From the NCBI GenBank assembly GCA_018340805.1, contig JACMZG010001908.1, forward strand, positions 35,036,445 through 35,100,444: DNA of 64,000 nt. The letters run 5' to 3'. Of this stretch, positions 36,101-48,100 are shown one piece after another; within the stretch, counting starts at the first letter, position 1, and the number at the start of each line of letters is the position of its first letter. Origin of the DNA: Microvelia longipes (taxonomy: Eukaryota; Arthropoda; Insecta; Hemiptera; Veliidae). The translations under genes and the position numbers were made by a program. The notes below the pieces were generated by a model. The model ran no database searches, was not told where the DNA came from, and saw nothing but the letters and a program-made list of their open reading frames with translations.

Positions 36101-39100
36101 TTCGGAATGAGACTGGATTAAGAGATATAGGTGAGATAATGGTAGAGAGAAAGTTTATTTGGAGCGGGCATATTGTAAGGGTAAAAGATGAGAGGTTTAC
36201 AAGGGAGATGATATGTTGGTATCCGAGAGATAGGAAAAGGAAAAAAGGAAGACCGAGCGTAAGGTGGGATGAAGAGATGAGAAAGATAAGTGATATGAGT
36301 TGTACTTGGCAGAGAATAGCTTTGGAGAGAGAGGAATGGAAGAGATTGAGAAAGGTTTACTGTGATGTATATTTGTATAGGAACTAAAAATCATTTCTAA
36401 TTTTAATAAAATCAAATTATAATGTTAAGTTAAAATTTATTTACTTTATATAAGTCAGCATGTAATAAATTAAGTAATATTGTTATTTGTTAATTTAAAG
36501 TTATAATCGATAAGTACAAAATTTAAAGTTATAAGGATAAAAATAAAAATTAGTTATTAATTATACACATACATATGTATATATATGTGTATGTGTGTGT
36601 ATGTATGTATATGTGTGTGTATGTATGTATATGTGTATGTATATGTATATATATGTATGTGTATAAAAATGTATATATACGTATGTATAAGTGTGTATGT
36701 GTGTATATGTATATATGTGTATGTAGATGTATGTGTGTGAGTGTATGTAGGAGATCATAGATATATGTAGTTTATTATAAAATATAGATACAGAGGAGAT
36801 ATAATATGTATATATAAATTAAATGATATATAAATAATTGATAAAATAAAATATATAAAAATTTGAGTTTATAAATTGGTATAAATCATAAATATAAAGG
36901 TATTAAATATACTTATCGACTAATTTATTAATTTATTTAATACATTAGCACTAGTAACTCAACCCCTAGCGGATACCTCGGCATTAGCCGATATAGAATC
37001 ATTATAAAGTTTGTATGTAATATTAAAAATTTGCATGATTATAAAGATGATATTATTTAGTGTAATGATTTTATTAAAGGTTATTTATTTATTTATTTAC
37101 TAGCGTATACTTTTATACTCTAGTAAGCTAATTAATTTTATACTCAAATGAAAGTAACTAGTGAAAAAAGAAGATTCAGCATTATGTGAAAGTTACCCTT
37201 GGAGAGAAAAAGGGCTGTCAAATTTCTATATCCTTTGTTAGACAAAATAATTAAGGTTGGGACTAACCATCTAGAGGTTAATCTTAAGTCTTTTTGAAGA
37301 AGTACTACCTTGATAGCCTTGTTCAGGAGTAACCATCTTAAGGTTACTCAAAGACCTTTTTAAAATGGTTACTCCTCTCATGGTGTTATCAGAGAGTAAC
37401 CGTCTGAAAAAGGTTACTTAGGGGCCTTCTTTAAATGGTTACTCCCCTCATAGCGTTATTAGAGAGTAACCATCAGAAGAAGGTTACTCAGGGGACAACT
37501 TTAAATGGTTACTCCCCTCATACTCTTATTAAAGAGTAACCATCTGAAGGTTAGTCAGGGGCCTTCTTTAAATGGTTACTCCCCTCATAGCATTATTAGA
37601 GAGTAGCTATCTGAAGAAAATTACTCGGACATTCTTCAAATGGTTCCTCTCTTCATAGCTATGTTGGGGAGTAACCATCTGAAGAAGGTTACTCAGGGCC
37701 CTACTTCAAATGATAACTCCCCTTAGTTAAGATGCCAAATCTTTTTCTTTGCCCCTATTTTAACCCCAACAAAAGCCCCAATGCTTTTCTACATCTCCGG
37801 GTGAGAGTGCATAATAATGTCAAATATATAAAGATTATTACAAAAAAACTAAGGGGAGTAACCTAAAAAAGGAGTGCCAACATACGCCCTAATATTAACT
37901 GCTATTAATATTAATATTTGTCTTTTTACTCAAAGCCTAAACATTGTTGAGTAATTGCTATTATTTTGTTTTCATATTTTCAGATTAATAACACTCCAAA
38001 AACCCATAAGTATATATTAAGAAGAAAGTTTATAAAATATACCAAGTTTGACATCAAAACAAAACAATATAATTTTATCAACAATTTGATTCCATTAATA
38101 TTAGTTTATGATACAAGTTGTCAAAGAATACATCATGTTTGTAAGAATTATAATCAAGGAAATTTGAAAATCTCGAGCAACGTAACACAATTTAAGAAAT
38201 CAAAAACTAAATTTCACAGAGGAAAAAATAACAAGTTTAAAGGAAAAACCTTTTGTTATTATTGCTCTGGAAATAGTTTTAAGAATTATACACTTCGCAC
38301 TTTTTTCAGTGAAGTCGATGCAACAAATAAAAGTATTAATAAAGAACAGCCAAAAACTGCTTGGGGTGCATTAGAAAAATGCAAAAAAGATGATACTCTC
38401 CTCATTTATACTGGAGATATGTAGGAAAAGTATTGTTTGCAAAATATCTGAACAAGGATTTCACCTGAATCATCCATTTAAGGTATTTTGTTTTACCTCC
38501 ATTAAAGATCTGTGTTTCCATTTAAGACCTCTTGAGTGGTTTTCACAAAGCTGCCTGTCTATACGTGTGTATGTCTGTTTTCATTATAGCTCCCAGTGTG
38601 GTTGTGCTATAAAGTTGCAAATTGATACAAAAATTAATCTTTAAGCCTAGTTGTGCCATCCAAATAGTATTTTTTTTAAATGTCATTAACCAGCAATCTT
38701 GACTCAACAAAAATTAAAATAAATAATAAGTTTTGTTTCAATACAGAAAGAATATACATGTTTTTTAGTAAGTTAAGGAGCATTAAGCCAGATCAGTGCC
38801 TGGATGGGTGACTACTGGAAATGTGATATTTTTTATATTCTGAGAAAGAGTGAAATGAGTCCAAAGTAGTTTGTATGGGCTTAGCGAATCCAATGTGAAG
38901 AGGAAAAGTTCGAAGGGCATGTTCACTACTTCGGACTTACTTCTCTTGCTCTAAGAATATACAAGCCCTGATCTTGCTTGATGCTACTTAACTTATATTA
39001 TTCAACAAAATCCATAGATAATTTGAAGTATTGAAACAAACTTAGTATACTTATTTATTACACAAAGGAAGAATGCCTAATACCAAATTTCAACCCAATT

Positions 39101-42100
39101 GCATTATTTTTTTGATTTTAACAATTTGAAAAAACACAATATAATTGTGTGAGAGACACCTAGGAAATGTAATAAGCAAAATGCAATGCTACATCTGGGA
39201 ACTGTTCCATCATGTCCCACTCTGTTTCGTTGCGTCTAACTTATCAGAGCGCCGACAGAGCCTGAACTCACTCTGACCTTCAATTGATTCCGAAGAATAT
39301 AATGTGAAGTATTTACCAGAGACGGTAAATACGAGCGGAGCTCACTTACCACAATCATGCATAGCAAGCAAAACATATATCATTTGATACTACCAAGTTT
39401 TGCAAAACATAAATAGTCGACACAATATAATTGTGAGAGAGAAACCTAGGGAATGTAACAAGTAAAATGCAATGCTACATCTGGGAACTGTTCCATTATT
39501 CAACATTTGTCATCATTGATGGTTCGACATAATGTCATGTCCCACTCTGTTTCATGATGGCCTAGGTGTCATTTCATCTCAAAACACAAAAAACATTTTT
39601 TTCGTGTTTTAAGAATTTAAAAAATAAGACATTATAGAGGCCTAAAACAATATAATAACATCATAAAAAATATTTTCTGGATAGCACAGATTTTTGTACT
39701 GAGTTTCAACTTTCTAGCATAATAAATACACTGGGAGCTATAATGATAACAGACACACACACACATATAGACACCTTTTTGAAAACCACAGGTCTTAAAA
39801 CATTTGAAACAGATAATTCAAAAGAAACTCTGGTTTTGGATTTTTAGTGTGAACACAATACTTTTCTTATATACCTACGGTATACATGAGGAAAAGTAAA
39901 AAAACAGTGGAAAGACTTCAATATAAGAGATAAATTAGTTTTGTAAGCAACCTGAGCATGAGCATGGCTGGTATGAGGTAGAGTGTTGTGTTTCACAGTC
40001 AAGCTTTCACTACTTCCAGCGGAGTTTTCATCAACCATAGGCCAGTTACTGCCAGCGCCTACAAAACTTTCAAGTGACCGGACAGCTTTCAACTGGAAAA
40101 AATAGAATTGACAATTAAATTCCTAGCAAGGTAAGATATGTAAAGATCAAGTAATTTAAAAAGAGGGAGAATAAAATCATACATAAGAGTACAAGAACAA
40201 ATATAACCAGTGATTTAGAATTTTGAATGAAGGGGTGGAACCCACAAGGCTGCATCACTTGAATGTGGGGCTACAAAATAATTTTTTAGAACATCAAGGA
40301 ATCTATTATCAAGATAATGATGACCCCATTACCAGTCAATACATATATTCACTTTATTAATACATAGTTTTTTTCAATTTAATTCACTTCATGATGTTAA
40401 GTTAAGAATGTTTCTTTTCTCAATTGTATTAAACCATTTTAATATTTTCAAATTGTTTCTCACTAACAAGGTTGCTTTCAACACTATTAATAGAAAAAAA
40501 TAAATGATAACTATAACTAAACTAAAACCCTCTGAGTAAAATTAAAACTTCTTAGTAATTTCAAAATCTTAAGAGGTATCAGAGATAATTTACAAGGAAC
40601 AGTTGTAGTAGTAGGGGGTGGGGAGGCCAAGCCTGGCAAATAGATCACTGTATTAGGTCCTTTTTACCAAACCCTTATCTCATCACCCTTCAACCACTAC
40701 TCCACCCTGCCTTCCCTGTTGAATTGTCTAGTTTGACTAATATACTTATGAATATCCTGCCAGCTGATAGATTCCAGACCTTCTTCCTTCCAATTCTCCA
40801 GTGCCGAAAATTTGAAAACGTATTCTGCTGTATCCTTCACAGTACCCTAAAAAATGTTATGCATTCTCCTCTTCCTCATAACACACCTCGCACAGAGGGT
40901 TTTCAGTGATTCCCATTAGAGTTAGGTGTCTTTTAAGCGGGCAATGTCCAGTTATAAGACCAACATGTTCTTTAAGTTGGGTATATTAAGCTCCAACAGC
41001 CATTTTGTTTTCTTTGCATTTAAGCAGGAAAGTAGTAGTTTAGTTTGCCTGCAGCTTTCACTGTTCCTCCACATTAGGTTTGCCTTACACCAAATACACT
41101 CCTTTAATAACAATTTCGCCTGCCTGTTGGACCACTCATTAGCTGGTTCAGGTCCAATAAATGGTGTTGAGGCCCCTTCTTTGACCAACTTGTCTGCTCT
41201 TTCGTCTCCAGGAATCCCTATATATATGCCCTGGTACCCACATTAATTTTACCTCTCTTATCATTGATATTTTCTCTAAAGCTTCAAAACACTCCATCAC
41301 CAGCAGTGAGTTTATGCTTGGGGACATGAGTGCTGCCTGACTGTCTGAACAAATGACCATTGCTTTGTACTGTGACTCCTCAGTTTCAGGCTGTCTGGTA
41401 GCTTCTAATATGGCATACACTTCAGCCTGGAAGACTGTTGTCATTGTTCCTAGAGGATAACTCTGTGTAGCCCCTGGTGTTTCCATGTAGAGGCCGGCTC
41501 CATCCGATCCTGACTCTATTAACGATCCATCTGTATAGGCTACTAGAGTATTTTTCTCAAAAGTGATCCCACCTTGTTCCCATTTACTTCTAGAGGGGAT
41601 TTCAATGGAAAATTTCCTTAATAGTTTACCTTCGTTGTAAGCTGTTTTAACATGTATTCCAATTTGAGGAATTTCTGTTTGGGCTATCCTTTCAATATTT
41701 AGATGTCCAATATTTCAATTACTCCCTTGCCATTGAAAATTGTCTCTTAGCCTAAGGAATGAGACTATTGCTTCTCCTTTGATCCACAACTCCAGAGGTG
41801 GAAGGCCGGTTAAAGCTTCCAGCACTGCACTGGGGGTTGTTCTCAACAAGGAACAACATTTCACATGAACAATTTCATGTAATAATTTTTCTTCCAAATT
41901 GAATTTTGATTATGATCAGTTTTGTGGCTCAAAATAAATTTTGAGTCAAAAATTTTGTTTGAAGTAATTTTTTTAAACCCAACCAAAAAGAAAAAATGTA
42001 AAATGAATATAACAATAATTAAATAATGTATCTTCATCTTGAATGAATTTTTCCCTCTCAATAATTACCTCCCTCAGCTTTGCCTCTGGATTAAAATACA

Positions 42101-45100
42101 TCAATCCCTCAACTTTGCCTCAGGAGTAAAATGCAATAGTTTTTTTACACTATAGGATTTTAATAGTGTAACGGCTTTCACCTAAGGAACCAACTTACTG
42201 CTCTGGGAAATAATAGCATTATTTACTCCTTTGGTGCATAAATAACAATTATCCAAGCCATATTGTTGTAATAATACGTTACTTAAGTTAGCACTCTTTT
42301 TCCATCATAAGAAAGTGTAAAGCAATGCTAAATCCTTGTAGAGAATAAAACAAGTTAAAGACAGTTTTTATTGGGGAGAGGGGATTAAAATGTAAAAATA
42401 AATTACCTGAGTAGGAGGAGGATGTAAAAAGGAACTATTGATTACATGCTGTAAGTCAGACATTAAGTCAATATTTAGAGATGGAGGACCTTCAGTTGGT
42501 TCTGGAGGAGAGCTGCAGCCAACACTAAAACAAAATCACTTGTTCTGTTATTTGTTGAATAAGATGAAAAACTTCTTAATGTGAGTAACATTAAATAAAG
42601 TCAAGAATAAATTTTACACCTTCAGTAATGAAGACAAAAACTCTATTCCGTAAAACATGTTCATATTTATTAAAAATTTGTCTACGAAATAACTCTTAAT
42701 GAAAGTTCAGTGTTGAAACATATTGTCAAGCCTAGACACGTGCAAAATTAAGATTAGGAAAGAAGTAATATTCTAGGACAGGAGAATCCAATCCAAGAAG
42801 TCATATTTTTAAAATACATAATTTAATTCTGTTAAATGAACTAATGAGGTTAGGGTCATAAAGAGGAGGGGGGGGGGGTGAGAAAAGGGGACTCACTAAT
42901 CAAGAAATATATATATATATACATATATATGTGTGTGTATGTGTGTTTTTAGCGTGCTCCAAAAATTATTGCACGCTTAGTTTAATGGTAATAAAAACTT
43001 ACGATCTAAGAATAAAGTAAGTCTTACATCAACTTAATATATATAATATTTAAAATTATATTAATATTAAATTTTAACATAAATACAATATTGCACTTTT
43101 CAGTTTTCTTTTAATTTGATCAATTCTATTCTAGCTGTTTATTCAACTAGATCAGCAGCATTTTTTCCATAATTTTATACTTACTTATCTTTATGCATCT
43201 GCAAGCTGTAATCTTTACTTGTACTTATATTAAAACTATAAGTTAGGTACATTCTTATTACTCTATAGGTAAGTAAAGGAAATTTTACTTGACTCACAAG
43301 GTGCTAAAGGTGTGCTACACACACAAGGTGTGTGTGAGTGAGAGAGGTAACATGTAATAGGTTTGATTCCTATTAGTTCCTAGAAATTTCTATGGGACAC
43401 AACTTTTGAACGCTTTTTTGATCATAAGGAAATGTTTGTGACATCATTAACCCACAATAATAAATCAGCAAAAGTTTAGGATAGGGCAGAATGTGTATTG
43501 TCCTACTATGTAAATTACTAAATTACTTTGTCCTACTAGATAAATCAAGTTAAATTTCATTATCATCATAAGTTCTGATTTCATGGTTTGTTTCTATATT
43601 TCACTTAGAACTAGAGTATTTTTGTTTTTAGTTTATTTTAGCTTGCCTACCTCCACAGCAGAGTCGACTTTAAGGCACTTCCCTGGAGAAGGAGGATGAT
43701 AACCACTAAAATGTAAATATCTACAGTTTTTAGCAAAATTTAAAACATTCCTCTCTTACTTTTAATTTGGCAAACCTTTAACTGAGCCCTGTTTCAACTT
43801 TTTGGAGCCAAAAGAACCTTGTGTTTTATATACTAATAAGCATCATTGCTTATGAATATGCACATCATAGACTCATTGAATTAAAATTATAAGAATGTAT
43901 GGTTTTAGCACCTTTAAAAGTATTTTTTTTATAATAAGAAAGCCAAGTTTTTGTAAGTAAACAAAGCTTACAGGATTCAAATAAAATATTACAAGAACCA
44001 GTAGCATTTACCTATTGGTAGCAGAATGAGAAAAATCCTTGACATAAGAAGCAGTGGATCTGGGTCTATCATCACCAAGTTGTTCTCTTATTCTAGTTTT
44101 AATTCCTTTATATGCTTTACTGACATCTTTTCCTCTGTCTTTCACCTAAAAATAATAACATTTATAATGTAAAAAGTAAAATTAAGTAAAGTCTAGAAAG
44201 TACTTCAGTTGGTACTTAAGTGCAAAAGAAACAATTTTGACTAAAATTTAAGTAATAAACTAGAATACTTACGCATTCTAGTAATAATAATTAATCCACT
44301 AGAATAGGCTATTAAGCCTCAGATTTCTACAGTCAACCAAACACACATTAATAAAGTAACTTTAACCAAACTTAAAAGAAATCAATGAGTACAAAGAAAA
44401 ATATTAAAAATAAAAATAGTTTCAAAACACAAAATAAGAATTAAAAGCATAAGACTGAGGAGTAACACTTCCTGAACTTGAAAGCTTCCAGCACTTCAAT
44501 CATAAAACTACAATCTAAATAAATAAACAAACAAACTTACTGTTCTAACAGCAGATTTATATGCTGGATTAGCCTAAAACAAACCAAATCGTGCAAAACT
44601 AAAATAAGCAAGTCAAATAGTGCCACTAACATAATATAAAAAGCTTAACTCAAAACTATCAAAGCTTAATCCAAAATGTAACACACACAAGTTACGCAAA
44701 AATTCAGGTTTTTATCTTTTAAACACAAAATTGTTAATGAAGTAGATTATTAATGTTTTCAATAATACTTTTGCAAACACTGTATATATTTATAAGCAAT
44801 TAATGGTGTTGTGTTAATCGCAAAAAATAACTGTCAATGCTTGTTAATATTAAATCAATAATATCAAAAAAAATGAAAATAGTGAGTCACAATTACGCCC
44901 CCATTTTTACAAAATATTGATTAAATGGGAATGGTGTTAAAATAATGTATTTAATTAATAATTGGGTTTTATTTATACCAAGCGCCTCAAAAACTTGGTT
45001 GTCCTGTAATGTGTATTGTGATACTTTACACCTCAGGTTTTTTGAGCCACCAGGTGCAAATTACTAATGACAAACACAAGTGTCATGAGTAATTTAGAGT

Positions 45101-48100
45101 CATTAATGTCTTCACAAAAACGTATAACTAAAATCAATGTTACAACAAAAATTACCTTAGTTTTAACAGTTTTAATAAATGCAGAGCTCTCTTTCCTTAC
45201 AGTGTGTGACCAGTCTTTGTATTGAGCTTTAAGTTTAGAACTTGTTTTATCAGAATAATTACAAGTTTCTAATTCAAACTCATCTGAGAATCCTAATCCA
45301 GCATTCAGTAGGGCTAACCTCTCATCAATAAACTGAAACCAAGGAAAAATAAATCAAACTAATAACTTTTAAAAACTTCTTGTCTTTTAATTTGTTTATA
45401 ATATGAAACTTAATGCTTTTAAGAAGTGTTTACTTGAACAAAATGCTAGTTTGAATTTTTAATAAATTTTTAAAGTTTGACTAATTTAAAACTGGCAGTA
45501 AATTAAATTATCTTGAGTAGAGTATCAAGTGGTAAAAAATTGAAGTACAAAAGAAATGTGACGTCACGGATAACTTTGTTTTTGTTTTAAAAGGTTATGT
45601 TAGGTTACTTACTCCTTGGATAACTTCTTTTATATCTTTCAAAATTTCTATCTTCTAAATTTCATTAAAATTTAACACTATGCTCTTGTAGTTAGTAAGA
45701 GGCAGAAATACAAACAAAACATATAAAATAAAATAATAAAAATAACGGAAACAACAGTCAAGACGTTAAAATACCACCATATCACTTATACCGTATTCAT
45801 AAATCAAACGTTATCAAAAATAAATGTGACGTCGGAACATAATAGAAGAGAAAACCCTAGATTCCAAAATGCTTGCTTTTTAATTATATATTTCTACTTC
45901 AAATTCAATTAATGAAAAAAATGTAATAATCACACATCATTTCTATAAAAGTTGACAATATATTTTAAGAAAAACATCCATGTTCCTCATTTGAACCAAT
46001 TGAGGTAATTGTCATGATGCTCGAAATTAGTATTATGATTAAAAGATCAATCATGTGAAATAATATTATTGTTTAAGTAGACGCAGATCAATTTATAGTC
46101 AACCTAGACTACTGAAGCTATGTCATACCTATTTAAAATAGGTATGAGCTGCCTAATGAGATAAGGGTTTTTATTTCATTCATTCATTTTTTAAAAGAAG
46201 TAATTATATGTCATAGTTAATCTACAGCTAAGGAAATAAAGAAAAATTATTAATATAAATTACGTTAATTACGTAAGATTATAAATACAAACAAAATTCA
46301 CTAATAGATCAGAAAATTAACTACACATTTTAACTAATCAACTAACACATTTTAATTTGTATAAACTTTTAAGTGTGATAACAACAAACCTGTTGGAATA
46401 TCTGTAAATGAAGCATTTTAGATAAGAAAGGTCTGAGTGAAGGAGGTCTGGATTCCACAAATGCATTTTCATCAAATGTTATGTTATCTCTAAATCTCAA
46501 CGCATCCCTGTAGCCTCCTATAAGATTTACAAGGGCTCGGAGGAATGCTCTACTAACACCTTCACCAAGAAGTGATGTTTTGTTCCTCAACTCACTTCGT
46601 AGTTGCTTTGCCTATGATAAAAACAAACATTAGAACACAAAATATGGAAAAACATTCTATCAAACAAAACAACCTGTAAGCATAATTGTCTGATAAAAAT
46701 TTGGTATGTTCAAAAGAAATATAAATTTAATAGAAATTATATTAATGAACCGAGTATAATTCTCAGATTTCATTAAAAATTATGTAAAAACTGAGTCATT
46801 AAAGCCTAAACACATCAAGTCTTTTATCCACTCACGCAAGCAAAATTAAGCATAATTATACTGATTTCAATCTCCAAAATAAAAATTTTCCATATTTTTA
46901 CGTATACAAACTGTAAAAACATTGTAGCGTCTGAAAAATATCAACGTGTAAGAAAAATGGAATTTTCAGACACTTTGGTGTCAAGGTGTTTATGTTGTGT
47001 ACACAACATGGTCGTTTATGATCAGTCAATTTAATTATTCGGCTGATCAAAAACTAACATGTTTTGTTAACATTTTAAGAGCCCAAAAAATTTAATTTAT
47101 TTTGTCTTTAATAAAATATTGTCATTAATAGTAAATAAATGATAATTATAAAAAAAAATTGTTATTTAAAAACAGACTTATTGTCACTAAGACTTATATT
47201 TATATAAAACAATTGTAAGTAAAAAAATGTGAACACTGATTTTATTTGTCCTTGTTTTTCATCTTTATGACTCGTGTATTATAAACTATTGTTTTTTAAA
47301 TTTTTTATGCGACTATGCAACAAGGGAAATAACATTCCTGACTCGTTTTAAGATTACCAGCTTTAGTTTCAAATCTTTTTTCCATTGATATCTTTATGTG
47401 TGTTCAAACTAGAGAAGTAGTTTAATCAGAATATGGGCAATGAAACACATAATCCAAAATCATTAACAAATAAATTTTGGATAGATACATTCCAAGAAAA
47501 ATACTTTTCTTGAAATACTATTATTATAAGGAATGATTTTATTGGAAATAATGAGGAGTAAAATTATAAAACTGTACACTTACAACACTACTGGGTAAAG
47601 TATTGAGATCATCAAAAGGAGTTCTAAGCTCACCAATATCTGCATCCAGTATTACTACTTCACCAACATCAGGCTTGTCTACCATCTAAATAACATGCAC
47701 AAGTTTCACTAATACAATAGACAAAACAAAAATTGTCATTTAATTGTTAAAAAAAATCCATCTCTTTGTGGTTTCAATTCTTCCAACTATTTTTAAGTTC
47801 CTGCTTTTGTATAATAAGAAAGTAAATAACAACTCAACAGTCTGTCTCTCCACTAAAAAAAATATTGTTATTAAAAATAGAGAGAGCTGATATTCTGCCA
47901 TATTCAGCTATTATTAGTGAATCTTATAAGCACTACAGTGTGGTGAACTCCTGTATGAGTGCACTAGAGTGCAAGTCTAAAAACTGCTAGCAACTGTTCT
48001 TAAAAATCATTAGGAGAACAGATTAGCACGTGTCAGATTGACATGGCAGAAAGTCTGCTCTTTGATTGTAACAATATACTTCTTGGAGAAGACTGTTAAG

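Larger units (their letters stand above)
31155..37099 (+). mobile_element. LINE copy 3 (most complete copy)
   Basis: Full 5' UTR (31155-32217), intact ORF1, ORF2 with a few 1-2 bp indels, 3' UTR with microsatellite (36570-36755), 3' end 'attttattaaaggttat' and a (TTTA)n tail running into the right 248-bp duplication at 37097. Confidence 0.92.
44146..46389. other. DENND1 introns 8-10, apart from exons 9 and 10
   Basis: AT-rich. A few TGACGTCA-type palindromic octamers (about 45560, 45829) without context. No repeat family supported. Confidence 0.4.

Noticed and set aside
22971..36760. Tyr/Ile/His/Thr repeat peptides at the LINE 3' ends (22971-23171, 28491-28676, 36561-36760)
   Set aside because: Translations of the TATG/TATA microsatellite.
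38772..38820. Genuine 5S rRNA gene
   Set aside because: Only the middle resembles 5S; both ends are unrelated and the same diverged segment recurs in several repeats.
45550..45565. TGACGTCA octamers as CRE regulatory sites (also near 11884 and 16409)
   Set aside because: Isolated words in introns, intergenic DNA or a transposon, with no promoter context.
46369..46389. Extension of the DENND1 exon 8 frame to VCCYHT
   Set aside because: A CAG|GTTTGT donor at 46390/46389 and the continuation FIDERL in exon 9 show the exon ends earlier.
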